64,000 bases of DNA from CAYNRE01 sp964399535 (GTDB lineage: Bacteria; Planctomycetota; Planctomycetia; Pirellulales; CAYNRE01). The notes under the pieces are model-generated. The model worked only from the letters and a program-made list of their open reading frames with translations, searched no databases and was not told where the DNA came from. Positions within the stretch are counted from its first letter, which is position 1, and the number at the start of each line of letters is the position of its first letter. Positions 43,707 through 52,311 of the stretch are shown here, in pieces. The position numbers and the translations under genes are program-made. The DNA is taken from NCBI GenBank assembly GCA_964399535.1, contig CAYNRE010000005.1:434001-498000 (forward strand). The letters run 5' to 3'.

Positions 43707-45143
43707 ATGAGCCAAGCGCCGCCAGCGCTGGTGCAAGAACCGCCGCGCGAGGTGTCTGGCATTTTGCGCCGGCTTGGGCCCGGCATGATCATCGCCGCCT
43801 CGATCGTGGGCTCGGGCGAGTTGATCGGCACCACCAAGACCGGCGCCCAGGCGGGGTTCTGGCTGTTGTGGCTGATTGTCGTGGGCTGCCTGATCAAGGT
43901 ATTTGCCCAGATCGAGTTTGGCCGCTACGCCATCGCCGGCGGCAAGGCCACGATTCCGGCGCTGGACGAGGTTCCTGGCCCGCGATGGCGGGTGAGCTGG
44001 CTGCTTTGGTACTGGCTGTTCATGTTCCTTTTGGGGTTGGGGCAGTTGGGTGGAATTGTCGGCAGCGTGGGACAAACCATGGCCCTCAGCTTTCCGCTGA
44101 CCGGCGATTTTCTGGCGGCCATCGACCGGCCGCCCGGTTCCACGACGGCGCCAGGCTACACTTGGGACGACGTGTATTGGAGCGCCGGCATTACCGCCCT
44201 GACGGCGGTGTTGCTAATCAACGGCCGGTACAACCTGATACAAAACGTGGCGGCGGTACTCGTCGCCGGGTTTACCTCGGTGACCATTTTGAATCTGGTC
44301 GCCTTGCAGTCGTACCCCCAGTGGCACGTGAGCTGGGCCGACCTGCTCGACGGGTTTCGTTTTCGATTGCCCCCCTCGGTCGAGAATAAATCGCCGGTCA
44401 TAACGGCGCTGGCCACCTTCGGCATCATCGGCGTGGGGGCCAGCGAGTTGATTGCGTACCCCTACTGGTGTTTGGAAAAAGGCTACGCCCGGTTCACCGG
44501 CCCTCCCACGCCCGACGCGGCGTGGAGCCAGCGAGCGCGCGGCTGGCTGCGGGTAATGCAGTACGACGCCTGGTGCTCGATGGTGATCTATACCTTTGCG
44601 ACCGTGGCCTTTTATCTGCTGGGGGCCGCGGTGCTGTGGCGCGCGGGGCTCGACCCCGGCGGCATGCAACTGGTGAACACCCTGCGGCGCATGTACGAGC
44701 CGGTGTTCGGCGGGATGTCGAGCCACGTGTTCTTGGTCGGCGCCTTTGCCGTACTGTATTCCACCTTCTTCGTGGCCACGGCGGGCAACGCCCGCATGGC
44801 CGCCGACGCGGTGCGTGTTTTTCGTTTAGGGGGCGCCACCGAGCCCGCGCGGCGGTGGTGGATTCGCGCTTTCTGCGGCGTATTTCCTTTTCTTTCGCTG
44901 GCGATTTACCTGGTCAGCAAAGACCCGGCGCTGCTGGTCTTGGCCAGCGGTATGGCGCAATCGGTGATGCTGCCGATGCTGGGGGGGGCCGCCCTTTACT
45001 TTCGCTACCGGCGCTGCGATGCGCGTATCGCCCCCGGCAAACTTTGGGACACCCTGCTTTGGGTTTCGGTGGTCGGCCTGTTGCTGGCGGGGGTGGCCGG
45101 AACCGGGCTGCTGATCGCCAAACTGCTGGGCGTTTCGCTCTAG
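43707..45143 (+). CDS. Nramp-family-like metal ion transporter, without the DPGN motif
   Basis: 478 residues from ATG 43707 with GGAG 8 nt upstream. About eleven hydrophobic segments. The start GPGMIIAASIVGSGELIGTTKTGAQAGF aligns with TM1 of Nramp/MntH proteins, but the metal-binding D-P-G-N is replaced by G-S-G-E. Later segments (IKVFAQIEFGRYAIAGGKAT; FGIIGVGASELIAYPYWCLEKG) also follow the family, with S-E in place of the usual TM6 Met. Large planctomycete subfamilies show this variant; they may carry another ion (Mg, or organic) or use different coordination. A weak hairpin follows the stop (45149-45161). Confidence 0.75.
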   Translation: MSQAPPALVQEPPREVSGILRRLGPGMIIAASIVGSGELIGTTKTGAQAGFWLLWLIVVGCLIKVFAQIEFGRYAIAGGKATIPALDEVPGPRWRVSWLLWYWLFMFLLGLGQLGGIVGSVGQTMALSFPLTGDFLAAIDRPPGSTTAPGYTWDDVYWSAGITALTAVLLINGRYNLIQNVAAVLVAGFTSVTILNLVALQSYPQWHVSWADLLDGFRFRLPPSVENKSPVITALATFGIIGVGASELIAYPYWCLEKGYARFTGPPTPDAAWSQRARGWLRVMQYDAWCSMVIYTFATVAFYLLGAAVLWRAGLDPGGMQLVNTLRRMYEPVFGGMSSHVFLVGAFAVLYSTFFVATAGNARMAADAVRVFRLGGATEPARRWWIRAFCGVFPFLSLAIYLVSKDPALLVLASGMAQSVMLPMLGGAALYFRYRRCDARIAPGKLWDTLLWVSVVGLLLAGVAGTGLLIAKLLGVSL

Positions 45144-45390
45144 CGCGCCCGAGCTTCTCGGTGTCTTCCAGGCACGTTCCGGCCCTGGGCGTCGCCGGTC
45201 GCCTTGGGGGCTCCGCTCGACCGGCATATTCGCGCCAGTTTTCCGCGCACCACCCTCACCGAGCGCCAGGGCCTTGGTTTTAACCGCGCCGGTGTCTCGC
45301 GAGGTTCGGTAGCGCGCCGTAGAATCGCAAGGAGGCCAAAGCCCAGGCAGGCGATGGGCCAAGAGCCGGACCAAGGTCGTGGAGCCCGTG

Positions 45391-46401
45391 GTGAATACCT
45401 GGCGGATCATCCTGCTGGTGCTGGGACCGGTGCCAATCGTGGTCACGGCGCTTTCGGTAACGCGCTGGGTGCGGCCCGTACCCGTCGAGGCGCACGAAAC
45501 CAATCGCGTCACGGTCCAGCAGCGTGCTCCCGGGCCCGCCGGCCCGCACTCGGCGGAAGTCGAGCTTCGCTGCCAGGAGCGCAGCGAACTCCTGGGGAAA
45601 CAGTTGCCCCCCGACTGGCAACGGCTGGTGTGTCCTCCGTTCGTGCTGGCTGGCGACGTAACTCAAGCCGAGTTGAAACGCTGGTATGTCGAGACCGTGC
45701 GCCCCACGGTCGAGGCGTTTACAGGCAGTTTTCATGCCCAGGGGCCGACCCAGCCGCTGACGGTGCTACTTTGCCGCCAGGAGGCTACCTACCGCGAACT
45801 GGCCCGGCGGCTGTTTGGCGACCATCATGTTTCGGTCTACGGCTACTACCGTCCGCACGGCCGGGTCCTGATCCTCAACCTGAGCACCGGTGCGGGCACG
45901 CTCGTTCACGAGTTGACTCACGCACTCGTCGATTTCGATTTTCCCCAGGTACCTGATTGGTTCAACGAAGGGTTGGCATCGCTGCACGAGGAATCGCGAA
46001 TTCGCTCGGCGGGGCCCGTGATTTCCGCCCTCGGGCCCTTGCCCGCCGTCGAACAAGACCGGCCCAGCATCGAAGGTCTGGAGAACTGGCGGCTGCCGAT
46101 CTTGCAACAGGCGCTGGCCGAAGGCCGCGTGCCGCCGCTGGAACATTTCGTGGCCGGCGACTTTCGCCGGGGCGACGAATCACTCAACTACGCCCTGGCC
46201 CGATACCTTTGCTTGTACCTGCAGCGACAAGGGCGCTTGGTTGCCTTCTATCAGCAGTTTCGCGCCCGGGCGGGCCAAGACCCGGTCGGCTTGGAAACGC
46301 TCGCCGCCACGCTGGGCCCCGAGGACTGGAATACGATCAATCAGCGGTTTCGCGACTGGGTCCGCGGGCTGCACTGGCAAAGCTCGCGGCGGCGCGGATA
46401 A
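45391..46401 (+). CDS. Membrane-anchored zinc metalloprotease-like protein (gluzincin)
   Basis: 336 residues from GTG 45391, which has GGAG at a 6-nt spacer; GTG 45379 would add four residues. One N-terminal transmembrane segment (IILLVLGPVPIVVTALSV). The catalytic region is GTLVH173ELTH177ALVDFDFPQVPDWFNE193GLASLHEE: HExxH with a downstream Glu in a gluzincin-like layout. The surrounding domain resembles DUF1570/peptidase-MA-like proteins common in planctomycetes. It faces the periplasm. The C-terminal half is helical and has no marked motif. The gene converges on the MBL-fold gene, with a shared hairpin between them. Confidence 0.72.
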   Translation: MNTWRIILLVLGPVPIVVTALSVTRWVRPVPVEAHETNRVTVQQRAPGPAGPHSAEVELRCQERSELLGKQLPPDWQRLVCPPFVLAGDVTQAELKRWYVETVRPTVEAFTGSFHAQGPTQPLTVLLCRQEATYRELARRLFGDHHVSVYGYYRPHGRVLILNLSTGAGTLVHELTHALVDFDFPQVPDWFNEGLASLHEESRIRSAGPVISALGPLPAVEQDRPSIEGLENWRLPILQQALAEGRVPPLEHFVAGDFRRGDESLNYALARYLCLYLQRQGRLVAFYQQFRARAGQDPVGLETLAATLGPEDWNTINQRFRDWVRGLHWQSSRRRG

Positions 46402-46416
46402 CCGGCCTCGCCGGTT
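46400..46416. terminator. Hairpin between convergent genes
   Basis: AACCGGC (46400-46406) pairs perfectly with GCCGGTT (46410-46416) around a three-base loop. It overlaps the stop codon of the protease gene and precedes the end of the convergent MBL gene at 46423. It lacks a clear T-tract, but may end transcription in both directions. Confidence 0.45.
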
Positions 46417-46422
46417 TGCCGA

Positions 46423-47271
46423 TCAGACGACCCGGTACCGCTCGGCGACGCGCAATTCCCGCCTGGTGTCGCGCTCCAAGCGGGCCGCGGCGTGATCCGG
46501 GTCGTGTCCCCAGAGCACCAGCCACCCCTCGTCGGCCGCGCGGCCCAGCAGGGCCGGTTTACGGCGGCGCGTCTCCAGCAAGTCGACGTCGTACGCCATG
46601 CACCAATGCGAACGCAGGTGGGCTTCCATCGGGCAAAGATCGCAGGGATAAAGCGCTCGCTCGCCGGCCGACTCCAGCAGCAAGGCCTGGTGGAAGCGCG
46701 TGTGCCCCCCGGTCACCACCAGTTGCAGCCCGGGCCAAAGCGTGGTGTCTCCCTCGACCAGTTCGAGTTGGCGGGCCTCCCATAGGGCTCGGAAGTTCTC
46801 CGCCGGGTAGGCTCCTCGCAGCTCGGGAGCATCGGAGTTGGCCGCCTCCCATTCTCCCCGCTGCACCCAATAGCGGGCCCGCGGGAAGCTGGGCACCACG
46901 CGTCCCTGGTCGTCGAATCGGGTGCCGCCGCCGGCGTGATCGAAGTGCAGGTGCGTCAGAATCACCGTATCGACCTGGTCGGGCGCCACCGACCGCGCGG
47001 CCAGGCTCTCCAGGAGCGTGTCGCCCGGAGCCAGGTCGAACTGCTCCTGCTCGCGCGGGCTGAGCTTGGTGCCGGGCCCGGTGTCGACAAGCACGGTGTG
47101 CTTGCCGTCGCGGATCAGCAGGCAGTTGGCCGCCATGCGAATCCGATTCTGTTCATCGGCCGGCTGCACGCGCTGCCAGAGCGGCTTGGGCACCACGCCG
47201 AACATGGCCCCGCCATCGAGTTTGAACCGCCCGCCGCTGACGGTGTCGAGTTGCCAGTCGCCAAACTGCAT
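46423..47271 (-). CDS. MBL-fold metallo-hydrolase
   Basis: 282 residues from ATG 47271. The metallo-beta-lactamase core is complete: VLVDTGPGTKLS, then VILTHLHFDHAGGG (HxHxDH Zn site), RGEWEAAN, a later His in VVTGGHTRFHQALLL, an Asp in YPCDLCPMEAH and a final WGHDPDH. The layout is that of quorum-quenching lactonase-like/YflN-type members of the superfamily, with Cys-containing insert. Such enzymes hydrolyse lactones, esters or phosphoesters. It lies 306 nt downstream of the alpha-oxoamine synthase gene on the same strand, but a terminator separates them. Confidence 0.85.
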   Translation of the reverse strand: MQFGDWQLDTVSGGRFKLDGGAMFGVVPKPLWQRVQPADEQNRIRMAANCLLIRDGKHTVLVDTGPGTKLSPREQEQFDLAPGDTLLESLAARSVAPDQVDTVILTHLHFDHAGGGTRFDDQGRVVPSFPRARYWVQRGEWEAANSDAPELRGAYPAENFRALWEARQLELVEGDTTLWPGLQLVVTGGHTRFHQALLLESAGERALYPCDLCPMEAHLRSHWCMAYDVDLLETRRRKPALLGRAADEGWLVLWGHDPDHAAARLERDTRRELRVAERYRVV

Positions 47272-47577
47272 CGGGTTTCGGTTGCTCTGAGGGGGTGATC
47301 CGAAAACTCCCCCTGGGCGGCCGGGGGCGCGCGGGCCAGGGGGTGGGCTCGAGGGAGAGCGAGCGGCCCAGCATACGAAGGTTGGTCGCGGCGCAAAAGC
47401 CCTCGGACGTGCGAGAGGGGCCGAAACAACAAAACCACCGCGACCGCGCCGCTGACCCGTTCGGTCAGGGGCGAAGTCGCGGCGGTTCACACTCGAAACA
47501 ACCGTTTTCCGACGGGGGGCCGGCTCCGTAGCGAACGCGGTCTGACGGAGTCACGCATCCCCCAGGTTCGTGCCCTG
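47272..47577. other. Spacer with terminator
   Basis: Holds the terminator of the upstream minus-strand gene (listed separately) and the presumed promoter region of the MBL gene. No gene seen. Confidence 0.5.
47423..47487 (-). terminator. Rho-independent terminator of the alpha-oxoamine synthase gene
   Basis: On the minus strand, a 12-bp stem (47476-47487 with 47433-47444, one mismatch) encloses an inner stem CTGACC/GGTCAG (47452-47468) and is followed by TTTTGTTGTTTC. It lies 90 nt after the stop of the gene at 47578. This is the clearest terminator in the window. Confidence 0.75.
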
Positions 47578-48900
47578 CTAGCTGGCGATCACTCCAGCGT
47601 TGCGGCCGGCGCGGGCCAGGCACTGGATGGCCTGCTCCAACTGGGCCGTGGTGTGGTTGGCCGTCAGGCTGATTCGCAGCCGCTCGCTGCCGTGCGGCAC
47701 CGCGGGGAACGGCACCGAGTTGACGCAGATGTTGTTCTCGTGCAGTTCCAGGGTCATCTGTCGCAAGCCCTTCATGGTGCCCACGATGACCGGGATGATC
47801 GGGCTGGGGGCCGCGCTGATCTGGAAGCCCAACCGCCGCAGCTCGCCGTGCAGGAACCGGCAGTTATCCCACAGCTTCTCGCAGCGCCACGATTCTTCGG
47901 CCAGCACGTCGAGTGCCTCGTTGGCCGCTGCCGTGACCATCGGCGAGGGGGCCGTCGAAAACATGCCCGAGCGGGCGAAGTAGCGAATGTACGTGACCAG
48001 GGCACTGTTGCCGGCGACGAACCCGCCACAGGCTCCGAGGGCCTTGGAGAGCGTGCCGACGTGCAGGTCGATTTCGCCTTCCAAGCCGAAGTGAGCCGCG
48101 GCCCCGCGGCCTCCGGGGCCCAGCACTCCGGTCGAGTGCGCTTCGTCGACCAAGAGCAGCGCTCCGTGCCGGCGGGTGACCTCGAGAATCTGGTCGACCG
48201 GGGCGATGTCGCCGTCCATGCTGTAAATGCCTTCGACGCAAACCAGCTTCGTGCCGCGCTGCGGCAGCCTGGCAAGGACGCGATCCAAGTGTGCCGCGTC
48301 GTTGTGATGAAACACCTTCATCTGGGCGCCCGAAAGTTTGGCGCCGTCGACCATGCTGGCGTGAGCCAACCGGTCGAGAATGACGGTGTCGTTCTTACCG
48401 ACCACCGACGAGATCACGCCCACGTTGGCCTGGTAACCGGTGGCGAACACGCAGGCTTCCTCGGCACCCTTGAAGCGGGCCAGCTTGGCCTCGAGCTCGC
48501 GAGTGACGGGGAACCGGCCCACCAACAGCGGCGAGCTGCCCGAGCCGGTACCGTACTCGCCGGCAGCATGCTGGGCGGCGGCGATCACCCGGGGGTGGCT
48601 GGCCAGGCCGAGGTAATTGTTCGAGGCCAGCACGATCATCCGCCGGACGAAATCTTCGCGCGGATAGTGCACGTCGGCTTCGGCGTCGGTCGGGTCCAGC
48701 AGCGTCCGCCCGTACAAGTTGTTGCCGCTGGCTTCGAACTTGCCCAGGCTGCTGAAAAAGAACTCGGCCGCCACGCGAATGTCGACCCCCTGCTCGCGGG
48801 CCCTGAGCAAATCGACCAGCGAGGTTTCGTCGTTAAGCGACAGGGGGTTGGTGGGAGTAACAACCGGGGTGCTGCTGACGGGGCTAATGAGCGTGGCCAT
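47578..48900 (-). CDS. Alpha-oxoamine synthase family PLP enzyme (KBL/BioF/serine palmitoyltransferase-like)
   Basis: 440 residues from ATG 48900 (AGGA about 8 nt upstream; a TTG two codons earlier is possible). It has ASNNYLGLASHPRV, GTGSGSSPLLVGR, ACVFATGYQANVGVI, DRLAHASMVDG, VEGIYSMDGDIAPV, LLVDEAHSTGVLGPGGRG, and the PLP Lys in GTLSK286ALGACGG. The enzyme should condense an amino acid with an acyl-thioester. The pattern fits the family but does not decide between 2-amino-3-ketobutyrate CoA ligase, BioF and serine palmitoyltransferase. It has an N-terminal extension of ~85 residues before the usual core. A strong terminator follows, so it is probably monocistronic. Confidence 0.85.
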   Translation of the reverse strand: MATLISPVSSTPVVTPTNPLSLNDETSLVDLLRAREQGVDIRVAAEFFFSSLGKFEASGNNLYGRTLLDPTDAEADVHYPREDFVRRMIVLASNNYLGLASHPRVIAAAQHAAGEYGTGSGSSPLLVGRFPVTRELEAKLARFKGAEEACVFATGYQANVGVISSVVGKNDTVILDRLAHASMVDGAKLSGAQMKVFHHNDAAHLDRVLARLPQRGTKLVCVEGIYSMDGDIAPVDQILEVTRRHGALLLVDEAHSTGVLGPGGRGAAAHFGLEGEIDLHVGTLSKALGACGGFVAGNSALVTYIRYFARSGMFSTAPSPMVTAAANEALDVLAEESWRCEKLWDNCRFLHGELRRLGFQISAAPSPIIPVIVGTMKGLRQMTLELHENNICVNSVPFPAVPHGSERLRISLTANHTTAQLEQAIQCLARAGRNAGVIAS

Positions 48901-49014
48901 GTTCAAGTTCCTCGCGTGGTCGAGTGTGCGCCGCTGGGGGATGGGGGGGTCGGGGGCAGGCTGGTGAATCGTTTGACTCCTGCCACCCTGCTGGGCGGAA
49001 AAGAGATGGGGATG

Positions 49015-49632
49015 TTACATACCCCGAGCCGAAAGCCCGGAACCCGGCGAAAAACACGCTGCGCGAGGCCGCCCGGGGGGTAGCTCTCCCCGAGCCGCCA
49101 ACAGCATCTGCGTCTTCAAAACCAGCACACACGTCGGACCATGAGTAATTCGGCCATCCAAGACCTGGCTCACCACCTCGGACCAGTCTAATTCGATTCG
49201 AGCGATTTGCTCGGTACCTTCCGGAGAAATCGGCACACTGCGGAGCCCCTCAGCCAGAAAAAGCTGGGTTGGCGAGGCAACGATGGTGGTAAAGGGGTCG
49301 ATCCAGCCCAGATGGGTCCAATGGGCGGCCTCGAGCCCGAGCTCCTCGGCCAGCTCGCGCCGAGCCGTTTCCCAGGCCTCTTCGCCCGGCTCAATGCCAC
49401 CGCTGACCGCCTCGAGGGTTTCCCGGCCGACGGCGTAGTGGAACTCCTGGGTGAGGTAGGCCCGCCGCGTGTCGTCAAGCGCCAGGACCGAAACCCCCGG
49501 TTTCAGGTCGACTCGGCAGTGGCGACCCGACCGGCCATCGGGGCGGACCACGTCGTCCCGGCGGACCTCGATCCAGGGATCGCGATACACCAGTTGCGAG
49601 GCCAGAATCTGCCAGGGACCGTGCGATTTCAT
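49015..49632 (-). CDS. Nudix hydrolase, ADP-ribose pyrophosphatase-like
   Basis: 205 residues from ATG 49632. The Nudix box SGGIEPGEEAWETARREL (continuing AEELGL) is complete, with its catalytic Glu residues. Preceding blocks WIEVRRDDVVRPDG and LTQEFHYAVGRETLEAV, and following DPFTTIVASPTQLFLAEGL, are typical of the ADPRase/NudF-like subfamily that cleaves ADP-ribose and related nucleoside diphosphate sugars. The C-terminal ~25 residues are Pro/Arg-rich. The window has a second Nudix gene at 16413 with a different subfamily pattern. It runs in the same direction as the sigma/anti-sigma genes, 129 nt after them. Confidence 0.85.
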   Translation of the reverse strand: MKSHGPWQILASQLVYRDPWIEVRRDDVVRPDGRSGRHCRVDLKPGVSVLALDDTRRAYLTQEFHYAVGRETLEAVSGGIEPGEEAWETARRELAEELGLEAAHWTHLGWIDPFTTIVASPTQLFLAEGLRSVPISPEGTEQIARIELDWSEVVSQVLDGRITHGPTCVLVLKTQMLLAARGELPPGRPRAACFSPGSGLSARGM

Positions 49633-49761
49633 CCGGGCGATACCTTGGGGGCGCCAGGCGGGCGCCGCGCGACGTTCGTTCGATCGTTGACCGATTCGAC
49701 CCAACCCACTCGTCGCCCGGCCCCTCGGTGCCGGGCAGGGTAGCGCCCAGGGTGCCCATGT

Positions 49762-50016
49762 TCACCGCGGCGAGGTGCCCTCGCGGCGTTTAGCGGCCAA
49801 GACGGCTTGAATCAGTCCTTCGGGGACCTGGCAAGGCGCAATCACCTCGCCGGCGTAGGCCCCCCGGGCCAATTCGATCGTCGTTCGGTAGGAATCGAGA
49901 TACCGCACGCAATCGGGACAGCGCTCTAAATGACGCTCGAACGTGGCTCGCTCTCCCTCGGGAAGCGCCCCGGCCAGGTAGTCGTGTATGAACTCGCTTA
50001 GTTCCCGGCAGTTCAC
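49762..50016 (-). CDS. Anti-sigma factor, zinc-binding, soluble
   Basis: 84 residues. Its GTG start at 50016 overlaps the stop of the sigma gene (GTGA). The motif R-H-L-E-R-C-P-D-C is the HxxxCxxC zinc element of ZAS-type anti-sigma domains, and the N-terminal NCRELSEFIHDYLAGAL helix matches the conserved first helix with its Cys. There is no transmembrane segment, so it is a soluble regulator that should hold the neighbouring ECF sigma factor in the cytoplasm and may respond to redox or zinc changes. Confidence 0.88.
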   Translation of the reverse strand: MNCRELSEFIHDYLAGALPEGERATFERHLERCPDCVRYLDSYRTTIELARGAYAGEVIAPCQVPEGLIQAVLAAKRREGTSPR

Positions 50017-50684
50017 GCCAGCACCTCGGCGAAATGTTGGTCGAGCAGCGTTCGCAGCGCTTGTCGCGCCCGATGCAGCCGGGTTTTGACCACCCCCTCG
50101 CTCACTCCCAGCGCGGTGGCCGTTTCGGCGGTGTCCAGCTCTTCGATGTCGCGGAGCAGCAAAACGGTACGGTACGATTCGGGAAGCTCGTTAATCAGCC
50201 GCCGCACGAGCTGCCGGGTTTCGCTTCGCTCCAGCTCCTCGCTGGGGAGCGACTTCCACCCGCTCGGATGCTGCAGGTGGTGACCATCCTCGCGAAAGCC
50301 GGGTAGCAAGGGCTCCAGCGAACGCTCGGGCCGCCGACCCCGGCTGCGCACCCGCATCAGGGCCGCATTGACCGTAATGCGGTGTAGCCAGGTGCTGAGT
50401 TTCGAGCGGCCGTCGAACTGAGCCAGGTTTCGATACGCCGATAGCAGCGCCTCTTGGACCGCGTCGTGGGCGTCGGCCGATTGCCCTGTAATGCGCTGGG
50501 CCACGACCAGCAAACGCCCCACCTGGCTGCGAACCAACTGCTCGTAAGCCGCATCGTCTCCCGCCTTCAAGCGGGCAATGAATTGTTCCTCGTCCACCGC
50601 GGGCGGGGTTTGCGACGACGGTACACGGCTGGAACTGGTTTGCTCGGCGCGGAGGGGAAGCGCGTCGTCCATGCTCCAGAGCAT
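50013..50684 (-). CDS. ECF-type RNA polymerase sigma factor
   Basis: 223 residues if started at ATG 50684; ATG 50672 gives 219 and a TTG at 50708 is unlikely. Region 2: FIARLKAGDDAAYEQLVRSQ, AQRITGQSADAHDAVQEALLSAYRNLAQFDGRSKLSTWLHRITVNAALMRVRSR. Region 4: INELPESYRTVLLLRDIEELDTAETATALGVSEGVVKTRLHRARQALR, the helix-turn-helix that reads the -35 element. No region 3, as in ECF factors. It is co-translated with the soluble zinc anti-sigma. An N-terminal ~35-residue Ser/Pro-rich tail precedes region 2. Confidence 0.92.
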   Translation of the reverse strand: MLWSMDDALPLRAEQTSSSRVPSSQTPPAVDEEQFIARLKAGDDAAYEQLVRSQVGRLLVVAQRITGQSADAHDAVQEALLSAYRNLAQFDGRSKLSTWLHRITVNAALMRVRSRGRRPERSLEPLLPGFREDGHHLQHPSGWKSLPSEELERSETRQLVRRLINELPESYRTVLLLRDIEELDTAETATALGVSEGVVKTRLHRARQALRTLLDQHFAEVLA

Positions 50685-50792
50685 ATCGGCGCCGCGGGGC
50701 CGGCACAATCTTTGCCGGTCTATCGCCGCTGGCAGGAGCGAAGCGGTTTTGTCATCCCCACGGGTAACCCCCGATCGTTCCCCTTGCCCGGG

Positions 50793-51236
50793 TCAAACTT
50801 CCTGAGCCGAGGCGCTGGTGGAGTTCGCCAGGGCGGCGTTGACCAGTGCCGAGACGATGTCGAGCGAAGTCACGATGCCCAGCGTGCAGAATTGCTGGTT
50901 CACCACCGGCACCCGGTGAATGTGGTGCTCGATCATTAGCCGGGCCACGTCCAGCAGCGAATGGTCCGGGGTGACCGCCTTCACTTTGGGAGACATGTAG
51001 AGCCGGACGGGGTCGTCGGGGGTGCCAGACCGTTCGTGCCAGATAAAGTCGGTGGCGCTGAGCACCCCCACGCAGTGGCCGCTGTCGTCGACGACCGGCA
51101 CCCCGGTAATCCGGTGGTTCAGGAACTCTTCCGCCGCCGAGTCCATCGTCTGGTCGGCCAAGACCTCGACACAGCCGCGGGTCATGACCTCGCTGACCCG
51201 CAGATTGGCCAGGTGACAGATCGACGATTCAGTCAT
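50793..51236 (-). CDS. CBS-pair domain protein
   Basis: 147 residues from ATG 51236, almost wholly two CBS domains. The first has RVSEVMTRGCVEVLADQTMDSAAEEFL, then HRITGVPVVDDSGHCVGVLSATDFI; the second has MSPKVKAVTPDHSLLDVARLMIEHHIHRVPVVNQQFCTLGIVTSLDIV. Such proteins bind adenosyl ligands (AMP, ATP, SAM) and act as sensors or regulators. There is no partner domain. It lies upstream of the ECF sigma gene on the same strand with a 108-nt spacer, so it might be expressed with it. Confidence 0.9.
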   Translation of the reverse strand: MTESSICHLANLRVSEVMTRGCVEVLADQTMDSAAEEFLNHRITGVPVVDDSGHCVGVLSATDFIWHERSGTPDDPVRLYMSPKVKAVTPDHSLLDVARLMIEHHIHRVPVVNQQFCTLGIVTSLDIVSALVNAALANSTSASAQEV

Positions 51237-51683
51237 GGCGGATTTATCTAGTTGGGGGGGTACCGAAACGGGCCGAACCGGCCGGGCCCAGGAGCTGGTT
51301 CCCGCCGGGGACCGGACCAACAACCCTAGCTCACAGTCGGTCGTACGGCCGGTTGGCTGGTGCCCGGCGGCCGGCCGCGCCTGGAACTACCCAAACCCAC
51401 GTCGTGGACCCCCGAATCGGAAGATTCTGCCCAAACCGGACAGGACACTTTGGCTAATGAGACTGGACCGAGTGCCCAACAAATAGGCAGGCACCCTCTC
51501 GCACAATTCGCGAGCAGGGCTGACAAAAAACGGGCAATTGAGACTGGTCGTCGCAAGTGCTATCAGCTCCATGACATACAGCAAGGCCTTGACTGCTCTG
51601 CATGATGCTGGCGTGGGCCGAGCCAGGTCGATTCGGAAATCGCCGGTCGAGCCCCGTTTCGCGATCAGTCAAAGGACCAGGGC
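51237..51683. other. AT-richer spacer between divergent genes
   Basis: About 450 bases that are less GC-rich than the rest (for example around 51470-51610). No gene recognised. It contains a fair promoter candidate, listed separately, for the ribbon-helix-helix gene. Confidence 0.45.
51538..51566 (+). promoter_or_regulatory. Candidate promoter for ribbon-helix-helix gene
   Basis: TTGAGA (51538-51543) and TATCAG (51561-51566) are separated by exactly 17 nt, 118 nt before the ATG at 51684. The hexamers are partial matches to sigma-70 consensus, lying in the AT-richest part of the spacer. Confidence 0.35.
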
Positions 51684-52082
51684 ATGCTGCAGGAAAAACG
51701 TCTCCGCAACGCTCAGGAGGTACTTCGCGTCGCCGAGGACCTATTTCGCCAGGACCCCGACTGGGTCACCTTCTTTCGCGAGGTGCTCAGTATCGACGGC
51801 ATCGTGCGGCAGGCCTTTCCCGAGGGGCCCGAGCTGACCCAATTCGAGGCCAGCGAAGAGTTCGCCAAGATTCAGGAAATGCTGGCCCGGCTCCGAGAGA
51901 GGGGTGCCGAAAAGCCCACCTTCCAGGAATCGACCCGGGTCATCACGGTGCGTATGCCCCGCAGCTTGCACCAGTCGCTGCAGGACGAAGCCCACCGCCG
52001 GCGAACCAGCATGAACAAGCTCTGCATCGCCAAGCTGCTCCAGTTGGTCGACGACGAGTTGCTGCAAAAGGCGGTGGAATAA
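51684..52082 (+). CDS. Ribbon-helix-helix (HicB-C/Arc-like) protein
   Basis: 132 residues from ATG 51684 with AAGGA about 8 nt upstream. The last ~50 residues, RVITVRMPRSLHQSLQDEAHRRRTSMNKLCIAKLLQLV, form a ribbon-helix-helix domain: a beta strand, a helix with the R-x-x-x-S-M-N turn and a second helix, as in HicB antitoxin C-termini. The first ~80 residues are acidic and helical, with no HicB-type N-domain. No toxin-like gene is adjacent (the next gene is RNase P RNA on the other strand), so it is probably an orphan DNA-binding regulator, not a toxin-antitoxin pair. Confidence 0.7.
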   Translation: MLQEKRLRNAQEVLRVAEDLFRQDPDWVTFFREVLSIDGIVRQAFPEGPELTQFEASEEFAKIQEMLARLRERGAEKPTFQESTRVITVRMPRSLHQSLQDEAHRRRTSMNKLCIAKLLQLVDDELLQKAVE

Positions 52083-52311
52083 GCCGGGGGCTGGGCCCGG
52101 GCTTTGGGGCTGCGAGAACCTCGGCCAGGGAGGGACCCCTCCGAGGGGGCCGGCGCTGCCAGGCAGGGCGGACTCCAGACCGAATCGCCGCCGGACGGAT
52201 TTGGCGCTGAGCTAAACCGGCCACAAGGACCCCAGGGGGGTGTCGGCGGTGCGGCGCCAGTCAGGCCGCGCGAGGGCCGCGCTGCACAGGGCAGCGCCCG
52301 TGGACACCTGA

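Noticed and set aside
45149..45161. 5-bp hairpin after the Nramp-like gene as terminator
   Set aside because: Too short and no clear T-run; kept only as a remark.
47653..49083. 476-codon plus-strand frame
   Set aside because: It covers the alpha-oxoamine synthase gene on the other strand, which has all family motifs and a terminator.
51684..52082. Toxin-antitoxin pair
   Set aside because: Only a ribbon-helix-helix protein is present; no toxin-like gene lies beside it.
52279..52297. Hairpin GCGCTG/CAGCGC after the 3' end of rnpB
   Set aside because: It has no T-tract on the minus strand, so I could not support it as the rnpB terminator.
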